NCBI GenBank assembly: GCA_028284445.1
Contig: JANQRS010000014.1
Coordinates: 24,933 to 88,932 of the forward strand
Direction of reading: 5' to 3'
DNA length: 64,000 nucleotides
From: Calditrichia bacterium
GTDB lineage: Bacteria > Calditrichota > Calditrichia > RBG-13-44-9 > J075
In this document: in pieces, positions 36,156 through 44,621 of the stretch
How the letters are laid out: each line of letters starts with the position of its first letter
How positions within the stretch are numbered: position 1 is the stretch's first letter
The notes under the pieces: model-generated
What the model saw: only the letters and a program-made list of their open reading frames with translations
Told to the model about the DNA's origin: nothing
Databases searched by the model: none
Program-made: the position numbers and the translations under genes

Positions 36156-36908
36156 TCACGCTTCTGCCGCAATTGTCTTCCTTGGAAAGAGCAGCTGATA
36201 GTCGATGGAGTGCGATGAATACATGCGGTTGTTCTTGATGAATACCTGCTTGTGGGAGAGTTTCGGATTACTGGCAACCAGGATAAATTTGAAGAAGCGG
36301 ATGATCTTTACGATGTGACCATTTTTCCAGCCATTGGACGCATAGGTCCATTTTGCCGGAATGTTGTTGTTTTGCACAACTGCAAAAGCCTTGTTGTAGC
36401 CGTTATCACGAAGGTTTAACTGGGCGCGCGTAAAAAACTCTATTGCATTGCCGTCACCACGATGTTCGTCGATGACGAAGAAGTCGAAGGTGTAAATTTC
36501 GTCCCGCTTTAGCGGCAAGCCATAAAGCGCCAGATGAGGATGATGTTCCGACTGCGGACCATTTGCATGCACCCACCAGAGGTAACCAATCATCTTTCCT
36601 TTTTCGTAAGCAACAAAACCCTGAAAATTGTTACGCAGGTAACTGTCGAGGCGGGACATATCCCTTAGATTGCACTTGTTGTTCCGGCACATCTTACGAA
36701 GCTCGTCCTTATTGCTGTCATCGATGGCCTTGATCTCAAGGTTGTGCTCGCGCGAAAACTTCATATCCTCGCTATAATCCTTGAAAATAATGAGAACATC
36801 GTCTCGAATGGCAACCTTCTCATACAGGCCTTGTCCCAGTTTCTGAATGGCCCCAAACAGGCCTTTCTTTTTGTATTCTTCCGACAGTTTTTGAATGATG
36901 CTGGCCAT
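36156..36908 (-). CDS. GNAT-fold acyltransferase-like protein
   Basis: 250 residues. The central part fits the GNAT fold: FVAYEKGKMIGYLWWVHAN (strands 3-4), YTFDFFVIDEHRGDGNAIEFF (the R/Q-x-x-G acetyl-CoA loop region) and GYNKAFAVVQNNNIPAKWTY (strand 5 and helix 5). The N-terminal 60 residues are helical and basic and could be a separate region. The substrate is unknown. No clear SD is seen before the ATG. Confidence 0.65.
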   Translation of the reverse strand: MASIIQKLSEEYKKKGLFGAIQKLGQGLYEKVAIRDDVLIIFKDYSEDMKFSREHNLEIKAIDDSNKDELRKMCRNNKCNLRDMSRLDSYLRNNFQGFVAYEKGKMIGYLWWVHANGPQSEHHPHLALYGLPLKRDEIYTFDFFVIDEHRGDGNAIEFFTRAQLNLRDNGYNKAFAVVQNNNIPAKWTYASNGWKNGHIVKIIRFFKFILVASNPKLSHKQVFIKNNRMYSSHSIDYQLLFPRKTIAAEA

Positions 36909-37253
36909 AGCTCATTTTTCTTTCAATGTTTAGTGCACGCAGAGATATTATCGACAGTTATTGAGCGATATTATTCGAAGAATCTTTTTCTGGATACTGT
37001 GGTAGAAGATACGGGTCCGGAAGTTTCCGGTCACAGAAACAGCCAATAACTTGCGATTGCTCAATAACCGGTTCGAATGTGTCGCATGATGGTTGTTTTT
37101 CCTGTGACAGTGCTCATTTGTAATCTAACACTTTTTTTAGCTGATGGAAAGCAGCATCTGGCGTTAATTTTCTACTTGGAATCATGCTGTATCTATGGCG
37201 ATATTGAAGCTCGAAATCGTTCCATTTGTGAACTTATAAACGGATAATCATAC
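36909..37253. other. Divergent intergenic region
   Basis: 345 AT-rich bases between the minus-strand acetyltransferase-like gene and the plus-strand VWA gene. No gene, tRNA or clear hairpin seen; it must hold two promoters, which I could not locate with confidence. Confidence 0.4.
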
Positions 37254-38354
37254 ATGCTCGGATATCGGTTTACCGATTACATCCCGTCAGATTTTGGGAA
37301 ATCTACGTTCGACAAATTGTTGGATCTTTTCATGCAGATCCTCAATCATACATCCGGTGACGTATCGGAAGCGCTCCACTGGCTAAACCTGCTGGATCGT
37401 CAGCATAACCTTACTGACGATGACTATGGCATGGGCGACTTTCTGCAAGACCTGAAAGATAAGGGATATATTCAGGAAGACGGACCCGGTGGCGAAACCT
37501 ACGTGATGACTGCCAAGGCTGAACAGACGATCCGCAAGCGCTCGCTGGAAGAAATATTCGGACGGCTTCGTAAGTCGAAGCGCGGTGATCATCGAACCAA
37601 TTTTGCCGGCATGGGCGATGAAAAAACCACTGACCGCCGTGAATTTCAATTTGGCGATGGGCTTGATCAAATTGATATGACCGATTCCCTACGCAATGCT
37701 CAGATTCGTCACGGCCTCGGAGATTTCCGTTTAACCGAAGATGACCTTGAGGTGGTGGAAAACGAGTACAAGGCGCAGACGTCGACAGTGCTGATGATCG
37801 ACATCAGCCACTCGATGATTCTCTATGGTGAAGATCGCATCACCCCGGCCAAAAAGGTTGCTATGGCGCTTGCCGAGTTGATTACCACTCGCTATGCCAA
37901 AGATACACTGGATATCATTGTTTTTGGAAATGATGCCTGGCAGATTGAAATCAAGGATTTGCCCTATTTGCAGGTCGGGCCATATCACACAAATACAGTT
38001 GCCGGTCTGGAACTAGCTATGGATATCTTGCGTCGCCGCAAGAATCCCAATAAGCAGATTTTCATGATTACCGACGGCAAACCGACCTGCCTGAAGGAAG
38101 GCTTGAGGTACTACAAGAATTCATTTGGACTGGATCGTAAAATTGTCAATCGCACCATGCGCTTGGCGATGCAATGCCGCAAGCTAGATATTCTCATTAC
38201 GACTTTTATGGTGGCGCGCGATCCATATTTGCAACAGTTTGTAAGAGACTTCACCCAGGTCAATAATGGCCGCGCATTTTATACCAGCCTGAAAGGGCTC
38301 GGCGAGTACATTTTTGAAGATTACGTACGCAATCGCCGCCGCCGTGTCCGCTGA
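37254..38354 (+). CDS. VWA-domain protein, partner of a Mg-chelatase-like AAA+ ATPase
   Basis: 366 residues, no signal peptide. N-terminal helical part (1-140), then a von Willebrand A domain whose MIDAS motif is MIDISHSM (DISHS at 183-187), followed by ITPAKKVAMALAELI, IIVFGN and FMITDGKPT. The gene is 45 bases before a ChlI/MoxR-like AAA+ gene. Such AAA+/VWA pairs are thought to act as metal-insertion or remodelling machines; the client is unknown. It is cytoplasmic by appearance. Confidence 0.82.
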   Translation: MLGYRFTDYIPSDFGKSTFDKLLDLFMQILNHTSGDVSEALHWLNLLDRQHNLTDDDYGMGDFLQDLKDKGYIQEDGPGGETYVMTAKAEQTIRKRSLEEIFGRLRKSKRGDHRTNFAGMGDEKTTDRREFQFGDGLDQIDMTDSLRNAQIRHGLGDFRLTEDDLEVVENEYKAQTSTVLMIDISHSMILYGEDRITPAKKVAMALAELITTRYAKDTLDIIVFGNDAWQIEIKDLPYLQVGPYHTNTVAGLELAMDILRRRKNPNKQIFMITDGKPTCLKEGLRYYKNSFGLDRKIVNRTMRLAMQCRKLDILITTFMVARDPYLQQFVRDFTQVNNGRAFYTSLKGLGEYIFEDYVRNRRRRVR

Positions 38355-38399
38355 TTTTATTTCTCATAAATCGTTCTAAATACCAGGAGACATGATCCC

Positions 38400-39914
38400 A
38401 TGCCGGGAATTGATCATACAAAAATTAAGACCCTTGGACAACTCAAAGCGAGCGGCTACCAGAGCCGGTCTATTAAAGACGAATTGCGCAGCAATTTGAT
38501 TGCTCGCATTCAGTCACGGGAACCGGTGTTTCGCGGCGTTCTTGGCTACGAAAAGACCGTTGTGCCGGACATTGAGCGGGCGCTGCTCTCGCGTCACAAC
38601 ATGATTCTGCTTGGGCTTCGCGGTCAGGCTAAGACCCGGATCGCTCGCCTCATGGTTGAATTACTCGATGAATACATCCCGATTGTGGATGGTTCTGAAC
38701 TCAATGATGATCCCCTACAACCGGTTTCTCGCTACGCTCTCGATTTGATTGCCGAAATGGGCGACGAAACGCCAATCGGCTGGCTGCACCGCTCACGCCG
38801 GTATACGGAAAAGCTCGCTACTCCGGATGTATCCGTTGCAGACTTGATCGGCGATGCGGATCCGATCAAGGCAGCCAATCTTCGTTTACCCTATTCTGAT
38901 GAACGTGTCATCCACTTTGGGCTGGTGCCGCGATCCAATCGTTCTCTCTTTGTTATTAATGAGCTACCGGATTTACAGGCGCGAATTCAGGTGGCCTTAT
39001 TCAATATTCTGCAGGAAGAAGACATCCAGATTCGCGGTTTCAAAATCCGCGTGCCGTTAGACATCCAATTCATATTTACGGCAAATCCGGAAGACTATAC
39101 CAATCGCGGCTCAATCGTAACGCCCCTGAAAGATCGTATTGAAAGCCAAATCCTGACGCATTATCCGAGAGAGCTTCAGATTGCTCGCAAGATTACCGAT
39201 CAGGAAGCGGACATCAACGAAGATCAAACGAAAACAGTTCAGGTTTTCGACCTGGCCAAAGATCTCGTTGAGCAAATTGCCTTCGAAGCGCGGGCCAGTG
39301 AATATGTTGATGCTCGCAGTGGGGTGTCTGCACGCCTGACAATATCTGCCTACGAAAACCTGGTGAGCGCCGCTGAACGCCGCGCCTTACACTTCGGCGA
39401 GAAAACCACTCACGTGCGGATTTCCGACTTCTGGGGAGTGATTCCTTCCATCACCGGCAAGATCGAACTGGTTTATGAAGGTGAGCAGGAAGGTCCGGCA
39501 AAGGTTGCCCAGATCCTGGTTGGTAAGGCTGTTCGTACTTTGTTCGCGAAGCATTTTCCCGATCCGGAAAAGATCAAAAAGGAAGGCGAAGCCAATCCAT
39601 ATGCTAAAGTCGTCGGCTGGTTTGCCAGCGGCAAGGAACTGGACATTTTGAACGATTACCCGGATAGTGAGTATCGGGCTGCATTGCAGAAGATACCAGG
39701 CTTGGAAGATCTGGTGAAGCGTCACCACCCAAAAGCGGATGGTCCGACAACGCTCTTTCTGATGGAATTTGCCCTACATGGCCTGGCGGAATTCTCATTC
39801 CTGAGCAAGCACCTGCTTGATTCAGGCTTGCAATTCCGCGATCTTCTCAGCAGCATGCTCCCAATGGCGGATGACGATGAAGATGACTATTCCGACCTGG
39901 ATTTGTACCCGTAG
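38400..39914 (+). CDS. Magnesium-chelatase subunit I-like AAA+ ATPase
   Basis: 504 residues. Walker A is GLRGQAKTR (72-80), with a later FVINELPDLQARIQVALFNILQEEDI Walker B/sensor region and FTANPEDYTNRGSIVTPLKDRI (sensor/arginine region). It resembles ChlI/BchI and the ATPases that pair with VWA proteins, not the shorter MoxR gene at 51954. No chlorophyll genes are present, so pigment synthesis is unlikely. AGGAG precedes the start. The last 30 residues are strongly acidic. Confidence 0.8.
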   Translation: MPGIDHTKIKTLGQLKASGYQSRSIKDELRSNLIARIQSREPVFRGVLGYEKTVVPDIERALLSRHNMILLGLRGQAKTRIARLMVELLDEYIPIVDGSELNDDPLQPVSRYALDLIAEMGDETPIGWLHRSRRYTEKLATPDVSVADLIGDADPIKAANLRLPYSDERVIHFGLVPRSNRSLFVINELPDLQARIQVALFNILQEEDIQIRGFKIRVPLDIQFIFTANPEDYTNRGSIVTPLKDRIESQILTHYPRELQIARKITDQEADINEDQTKTVQVFDLAKDLVEQIAFEARASEYVDARSGVSARLTISAYENLVSAAERRALHFGEKTTHVRISDFWGVIPSITGKIELVYEGEQEGPAKVAQILVGKAVRTLFAKHFPDPEKIKKEGEANPYAKVVGWFASGKELDILNDYPDSEYRAALQKIPGLEDLVKRHHPKADGPTTLFLMEFALHGLAEFSFLSKHLLDSGLQFRDLLSSMLPMADDDEDDYSDLDLYP

Positions 39915-39953
39915 GATTCAATGCTGGATGCTTGATACTAGATGCTGGAAACG

Positions 39954-39996
39954 ACATCCCCCTTTATCCCCTTCGAAGGGGGATAAAGGGGGATGT
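39954..39996. repeat. Palindrome family copy 2
   Basis: Near-perfect palindrome centred on TTCGAA with ACATCCCCCTTTATCCCC on the left; the right arm has one extra G (bulge). It begins 39 bases after the stop of the AAA+ gene. Almost identical to copy 3 at 53647. Flanked by degenerate, inverted copies of the AAGCATC repeat (ATGCTGGATGCTTGATACT at 39921-39939). Confidence 0.85.
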
Positions 39997-40036
39997 TGAC
40001 TTCTGCTTGACTTTCCACCATAAAGGTGGCACGTTC

Positions 40037-40128
40037 AATTATTCCATTATTCCATTATTCCATTATTCCATTATTCCATTATTCCATTATTCCATTATTC
40101 CATTATTCCATTATTCCATTATTCCATT
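40037..40128. repeat. 8-bp tandem repeat array, unit ATTATTCC
   Basis: About 11.5 near-perfect copies. The unit is 8 bp, so the array keeps no reading frame over short distances yet yields an apparent repeat protein over 24 bp; not coding. No spacer sequences, so not CRISPR. Confidence 0.9.
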
Positions 40129-40161
40129 GTTGCTTTCTGCCCTCTGTGAATATTCTTTTTC

Positions 40162-40220
40162 AAGCATCAAGCATCAAGCATCAAGCATCAAGCATCAAGC
40201 ATCAAGCGTCAAGCATCAAG
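40162..40220. repeat. 7-bp tandem repeat array, unit AAGCATC, degenerate at 3' end
   Basis: About 8.4 copies with one variant unit (AAGCGTC), then decaying units (GTATCCAGTATCCAGGATCC) up to the ATG of the enoyl-CoA hydratase gene at 40246. Confidence 0.88.
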
Positions 40221-40245
40221 TATCCAGTATCCAGGATCCAGCATC

Positions 40246-41004
40246 ATGTCTAACCAACCTCTACGCCTGATCACTTTCGGCCCTGTCGCCACACTTACCC
40301 TAAACCGCCCCCAGGTTCATAACGCTGTTAGCCTGGAAATGATGAACAGCTTTGAAGCTCACTTGGATACCATCGAAGCGAACGAGGATATCCAAATCGT
40401 TGTCATCACCGGTGCCGGCGAGAAGACTTTCTGCGCTGGAGGCGATCTTGGCGATTTTGCGACGCTAAAGACACGCGAAGCCTGTCTGGCGATGTCAAAT
40501 CAAATGCAGGCAATTCTACGACGGATGTATGACGGGCCGCGAGTGGTGATTGCGGCCGTGAATGGGCAGGCGCTGGGTGGTGGCTGCGAAATCCTCACTG
40601 CCTGTCATTTTCGCATTGTGGCATCGCATGCCCGCTTCGCATTCCGCCAGGCTGCCAATGGCCTAACGACCGGCTGGGGTGGGGGAGAGCGGCTGCTGAA
40701 GCGCATTCGCCATGCCGATGCTTTGCGCTTGCTCCTGACTGCCGAAACCATCGACGCTCAGCAAGCTTTGAACATCGGGCTTGTTGATCAGCTTGTCCCG
40801 GCTGATGAATTGCATTCCGCGGTGACGAAGCTGACAGAAAAGATCGTCGCCAATTCGTCTGCCGCTATGGCCTCCTTCCTTGAACTCGCTCGGGCGGTTC
40901 AAAGCAATCCTGCAAAATCTCACTCCGATCTTGAAACGCGTCTCTTCGCTGATAATTGGATGGGCGAGGATTTTCGATCATTTCTTTCAGAGTTCCTGAA
41001 ATAG
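40246..41004 (+). CDS. Enoyl-CoA hydratase/isomerase family protein
   Basis: 252 residues. Crotonase fold: VATLTLNRPQVHNAVSLEMM, the oxyanion-hole blocks FCAGGDLGDF and VNGQALGGGCEILTACHFRI, and RFAFRQAANGLTTGWGGGERLLK. The usual catalytic Glu of the GPEGGxG hydratase motif is not in its normal form (WGGGERL is closest), so it could instead be a decarboxylase or isomerase of the family. The start ATG lies directly after the 7-bp repeat array; AGGATCC is the only SD-like site. Confidence 0.82.
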   Translation: MSNQPLRLITFGPVATLTLNRPQVHNAVSLEMMNSFEAHLDTIEANEDIQIVVITGAGEKTFCAGGDLGDFATLKTREACLAMSNQMQAILRRMYDGPRVVIAAVNGQALGGGCEILTACHFRIVASHARFAFRQAANGLTTGWGGGERLLKRIRHADALRLLLTAETIDAQQALNIGLVDQLVPADELHSAVTKLTEKIVANSSAAMASFLELARAVQSNPAKSHSDLETRLFADNWMGEDFRSFLSEFLK

Positions 41005-41151
41005 AATTTTGTGACATATTTGGTTATGAGTCAACTGAGAGCGATGAATCTTGTATAGTGCTTGAGGGCTGATTCAGTTTTTTGTCAAACTAACAAGATG
41101 ATGACGTGAGTGGAACACTTCCCAAGCGTCGCTAAACTGGGAGAGGAATGA

Positions 41152-41613
41152 TTGATTAGGGCTCGATGCAAGGTTCTTTCTGTGTTGCTATCTATTCTAC
41201 TTGTCTTAACGCTTACAGGTGCCTGTGGCGAAGCTAGTGAGGCGGAAATTGTCGATGAGCTAGCCGACTATATTAAGGAAGCGCGCATTGATCAGGCGCT
41301 CATATCAGTTGAGAACCGGATGAATGACTCCTGTCCAAGGGTTTTCCTTGACGGTGATGCACGCTTAGACAGTGTTACGATCAGTAAGGGAAGAGTGATG
41401 ACCTATTTCGCAACGCTTTTTGATTTTTCAAGTGAAGTGCTCGGTAGGTCAGAATTCAGGAAGGAACTGAAACAGCGATACCTCAGAAGTCTTGATAAAA
41501 ATGATAGTAGTAAGTTGTTTAAGGAATTTGATATCACAATGGTTTTGGTTTGTTCGGATGAAAATGGGAATTTACTTTTGGAGCTAAAAATTACGCCTGA
41601 TGAGTACGACTAG
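41152..41613 (+). CDS. Small putative lipoprotein, function unknown
   Basis: 153 residues from a TTG start with GAGAGGA 4-10 bases upstream. The signal peptide ends in a good lipobox LTGAC (C25). The rest is acidic with no recognised domain and may be a small periplasmic fold (residues 60-150: VFLDGDARLDSVTISKGRV, DITMVLVCSDENGNLLLELK). Single gene at the start of the accessory stretch. Confidence 0.6.
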   Translation: MIRARCKVLSVLLSILLVLTLTGACGEASEAEIVDELADYIKEARIDQALISVENRMNDSCPRVFLDGDARLDSVTISKGRVMTYFATLFDFSSEVLGRSEFRKELKQRYLRSLDKNDSSKLFKEFDITMVLVCSDENGNLLLELKITPDEYD

Positions 41614-41796
41614 GACTTCCAGGCAGCTACATTCAAGGCATATTTTCTTGATATTCTCGCAGACATTTCCTACGTTTTAGTATTCACGTGGACAAAAATT
41701 TGAGGTGTTATCGGAATTCAGCTTATTCTTCATTTGGGTTTATAGCAGTCCGTATCTTTGCTAATCTCATGACAACCATATACAGGAGGATTACCT

Positions 41797-42252
41797 ATGG
41801 TAAATTATACCCCGGAAACCAAGGGCGATAAGAAGGGTAATACCACAACGACTGTGTTAGTCAAGGAAATCATGCAAAAGAATTTCGTCGAGTTGAAGGA
41901 GTCGATGAATACAGCGGAGGCTGTGCAAATTCTGTTGAAGAATAAAGTGACCGGAGCGCCTGTGGTGAACGACAAAGGCGAATTGGTTGGCTTTCTTTCC
42001 GAAAAAGACTGCCTCAAACGGGTGATCGCTTCGCGTTATCTCAATTCGCCGTCTGTGATGATTACGGAGTACATGACGACGGAGTTGGTAACTGTCTCGC
42101 CGGAGCAGTTTCTATTGCATATAGTCGAGCTTTACACCAAGCATCCATATCAATGTTATCCGGTTGTGGAAAACAAGCGATTGGTCGGCTTAATTCAGCG
42201 CCATCATTGTTTAAGAGCGGCTATTGAAACCTATCGCAAGGGATTTGCCTGA
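41797..42252 (+). CDS. CBS-domain pair protein
   Basis: 151 residues. Two CBS domains: VKEIMQKNFVELKESMNTAEAVQ...GAPVVNDKGELVGFLSEKDC and ITEYMTTELVTVSPEQF...CYPVVENKRLVGLIQRHHCL. CBS pairs bind adenosyl nucleotides and act as regulators; no catalytic domain is attached. AGGAGG 7 bases before the ATG is a strong ribosome site. Confidence 0.9.
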   Translation: MVNYTPETKGDKKGNTTTTVLVKEIMQKNFVELKESMNTAEAVQILLKNKVTGAPVVNDKGELVGFLSEKDCLKRVIASRYLNSPSVMITEYMTTELVTVSPEQFLLHIVELYTKHPYQCYPVVENKRLVGLIQRHHCLRAAIETYRKGFA

Positions 42253-42290
42253 TGTCGCAAAAGTTTTGAATTTCGAGAGGTCTTCTCCAT

Positions 42291-42851
42291 ATGGCTAAAG
42301 ATGGAACCGAAGTCCAGGTTGCCCGCATCAATTCCAGACAAGCGATTATTGTTGCGCTTATATCTGCCATCGCCGGTATTATTGGCACCCTCATCGGCAC
42401 CGGTGCATTTTCAGGGGCTGAGCCGGTAGCGGCTCAGCAGAACTGGTTGAAAATTGACAATGTTCAGATGCCTACGACGTTTTCATTCGGTAATAGCGGA
42501 TCAAGTATTGACGGAGTTGACAAAATCAAAGGCCTTCGGGTCGTCGCCGAAATCAATGGCCGCGCAGTCTCATATCCGTCTAGAACCCTCTGGGCTGAAG
42601 CGGGCCCGGAAATGTCTGGTGAGGTCTTTGCGCTGCCAATGAATGAGAATTATCAGGTCAGCTTCGAGATAATTGCAGTCACGGAAAGCGGGAGAATGGG
42701 CCGGTTTATTTCTCAGAAGGTTGAGGAGTTCGGTGTTCAACAAATCCCCATTGAGAATTCATACTCTCTATACGAGGTCGGCTCTGAAGGGTCGAGAAGT
42801 TCTACGCCTAAAGCGACAATCAAATATCGTTTGAGTGATCGCTCAAATTAG
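42291..42851 (+). CDS. Hypothetical single-pass membrane protein
   Basis: 186 residues. One membrane helix near residues 17-38 (AIIVALISAIAGIIGTLIGTG) with a basic cytoplasmic start, then an extracytoplasmic beta-rich domain (about 45-186). No known family. GAGAGG lies 9-14 bases before the ATG. It follows the CBS gene by 38 bases. Confidence 0.65.
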   Translation: MAKDGTEVQVARINSRQAIIVALISAIAGIIGTLIGTGAFSGAEPVAAQQNWLKIDNVQMPTTFSFGNSGSSIDGVDKIKGLRVVAEINGRAVSYPSRTLWAEAGPEMSGEVFALPMNENYQVSFEIIAVTESGRMGRFISQKVEEFGVQQIPIENSYSLYEVGSEGSRSSTPKATIKYRLSDRSN

Positions 42852-42981
42852 AACTTCTGGTTTCACGCTCGGAAATACTGTTCCTGTCAATTTCAAACAC
42901 ACATCAATAATTTTTGCCACCAATCACCGCATTGTCAGCGCTTCTGCCTTAGTTGCCTAAAACAACAATTGAGGAAACCAC

Positions 42982-43347
42982 ATGAGCGTTGCATATTTCA
43001 TTGTTCTCGATTCCGAAGATCCCGACTTTGATCCGTTCGTCGATGGTAAAATGCTGGCCAAATATCAGGACGAAGTAAATGCTCTCGCAGAGAGACTTGG
43101 GCTCAAACAATTTGAAGATTTTCTCTCGCAAGATCTCAGTGAGTTTGATGTGCCCGATATGGATGATCTCTGGTTCGAACCGTCTGAAGGCATCAAATGG
43201 GTAGAAGTTTTGATCGACCACCTTAAGACAAACCCCGAAGCATTGCCGGAAGCAGCAGACGTCCTCGAGGATCTAGAGGACTACCTCAACGTTTTCAAAG
43301 AAGCCGGGAGTCGGGGTCTTAAATGGCATTTGGAATTGGATTTTTGA
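42982..43347 (+). CDS. Small acidic hypothetical protein
   Basis: 121 residues, very acidic (many D and E), predicted mostly helical with no cysteine and no signal peptide. GAGGAAACC before the ATG is a good SD. Not recognised as a named domain; small acidic proteins in accessory regions can be immunity-like, but nothing here shows this. Confidence 0.65.
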   Translation: MSVAYFIVLDSEDPDFDPFVDGKMLAKYQDEVNALAERLGLKQFEDFLSQDLSEFDVPDMDDLWFEPSEGIKWVEVLIDHLKTNPEALPEAADVLEDLEDYLNVFKEAGSRGLKWHLELDF

Positions 43348-43526
43348 GTCTTGCTTTGCCGATATGATTGTGCCTTCGCAGTGTCATTTCGCCTGATGCT
43401 ATCTTGTTGAGGCGGCAAGAATTTTCCGATAATAGCGACAGATAAACTTCCGTTGTGCATTTCCTCCTTTAATTCTCTACTTTGCATTCAATTCGCATAG
43501 ACAACCCTTAGTCAGAGGATAGTTCA

Positions 43527-43886
43527 ATGGAAATGAAGAAATTACTAAAATCGTGGTTCGCCAAATGGGAAAATGGGAACTTTCGCGATTTACCTATCTC
43601 TGAAGATTTTCAGCATACCAGCCCTTTTGGAACCATTGACGGCAAGATTCAATACCTCGAATTGGTCGAAGCCAACAAAGACAAATTTCTCGGCTATCGC
43701 TTCGAAATACATGATGAGATAATTGACAATGATAAGGCCTGTGTCCGTTATACTGCCGTTCAGGGCGACTTTAAGCTTGAAGTCAGCGAATGGCATTATG
43801 CCAGGGATGGTTTGATCGGAAGCATCATTTCTCATTATCATATCGGTGATATACGAGAAGACAGGCAAATTGACAACTACGAATAA
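43527..43886 (+). CDS. SnoaL/NTF2-like small protein
   Basis: 119 residues. The profile (a helix LKSWFAKWENGNFRDL, then SEDFQHTSPFGTIDGKIQYLEL and strands ending in SEWHYARDGLIGSIISHYHIG) fits the NTF2/SnoaL-like fold used by many small enzymes and binding proteins. GAGGATAG precedes the ATG. Function unknown. Confidence 0.7.
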   Translation: MEMKKLLKSWFAKWENGNFRDLPISEDFQHTSPFGTIDGKIQYLELVEANKDKFLGYRFEIHDEIIDNDKACVRYTAVQGDFKLEVSEWHYARDGLIGSIISHYHIGDIREDRQIDNYE

Positions 43887-43922
43887 AGGTTGACATGTAT
43901 TAGCCAAATTTAGGAGCATTTT

Positions 43923-44438
43923 ATGCTTCCCGCTGCGATACGCTTGGTCCCGAGCGACAACGAGCGCTACGCCAGGTTTCGGCGGTATATGTTGGCAGAA
44001 GCGCCATGGGCATTTGGAGCCACGCCAGAAGATGACATTGCTCTGGATCTGGCCTACCTCGAATCCGCACTTGCTGAATCGGAGAACGCGATATTTGCTG
44101 TTGAAGCACCAAACGGTTCGGGAGAACTGGCTGCTGTAGCAGGGATATTGCGCAGAAAGAATCCCAAGTTTGCCCATCGAGCCAGGCTCTGGGGTGTTTT
44201 TGTTGACCGTCAATACCGGGGTCGGGGCATGGGCCGAGTAGTGGTCTCGGCAGCAATCGCCTTCGCCAAGAGTTGGAATGGCGTTGCCTACATCGATCTC
44301 GGTGTCAGCGCTAATGCACCTGAGGCTCTTGCCCTCTATCAGAGCCTCGGCTTTATCCAGTGGGGGCGCGAACCTGAAACAACGCAGTATCACGACATGC
44401 GCTATGATGAAATTTTTATGGCGTTGAGGATTGGGTAG
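43923..44438 (+). CDS. GNAT family N-acetyltransferase
   Basis: 171 residues. A clear acetyl-CoA site, LWGVFVDRQYRGRGMGRVVV (Q/RxxGxG), followed by AYIDLGVSANAPEALALYQSLGF, defines a GNAT. The acceptor is unknown. AGGAGCATT lies 3-11 bases before the ATG, 36 bases after the SnoaL-like gene. Confidence 0.88.
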   Translation: MLPAAIRLVPSDNERYARFRRYMLAEAPWAFGATPEDDIALDLAYLESALAESENAIFAVEAPNGSGELAAVAGILRRKNPKFAHRARLWGVFVDRQYRGRGMGRVVVSAAIAFAKSWNGVAYIDLGVSANAPEALALYQSLGFIQWGREPETTQYHDMRYDEIFMALRIG

Positions 44439-44457
44439 GAGGGCGTAATCCTTTTCC

Positions 44458-44553
44458 ATGCGGTCAGTTGAAGAATTGAAGCAGTGGCTGGCTGAAAATG
44501 CCAGGCAGGATTCAGGAATTGAGGCATCTGAAGAAAGCGAGATTCAGTCTTGA
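44458..44553 (+). CDS. Possible 31-residue small protein
   Basis: An ATG frame reading MRSVEELKQWLAENARQ then an acidic tail (EASEESEIQS). An AGGAGGG site lies 14 bases upstream, rather far. It lies between the GNAT gene and a terminator. Too short to judge by composition; reported only as a candidate. Confidence 0.25.
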   Translation: MRSVEELKQWLAENARQDSGIEASEESEIQS

Positions 44554-44598
44554 GCCGTGTCTGGCCGACTATCCAGGGCTGCCTAGGTCAGATGGGCT

Positions 44599-44621
44599 GC
44601 TCCGATTGGGGCGGTTTTTTT
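44599..44621 (+). terminator. Rho-independent terminator candidate
   Basis: Stem GCTCC (44599-44603) with GGGGC (44608-44612), loop GATT, then GGTTTTTTTA. A short but G/C-rich stem followed by a seven-T run. It would end the plus-strand genes from 43527 on; the T-tract touches the stop codon of the convergent pentapeptide-repeat gene. Confidence 0.6.

Noticed and set aside
37060..37090. GGTTCGAAT string suggestive of a tRNA T-arm
   Set aside because: No acceptor or anticodon stem could be built around it.
28401..40220. Short tandem arrays as CRISPR
   Set aside because: The units are 7-8 bp with no spacers and no cas genes nearby.
39932..40270. Frames with FHYSIIPL and SIKHQ repeats
   Set aside because: They translate the 8-bp and 7-bp tandem arrays.
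43590..44459. A 289-codon minus-strand frame over the SnoaL-like and GNAT genes
   Set aside because: Both plus-strand genes have SDs and a GNAT motif; the antisense frame has none.
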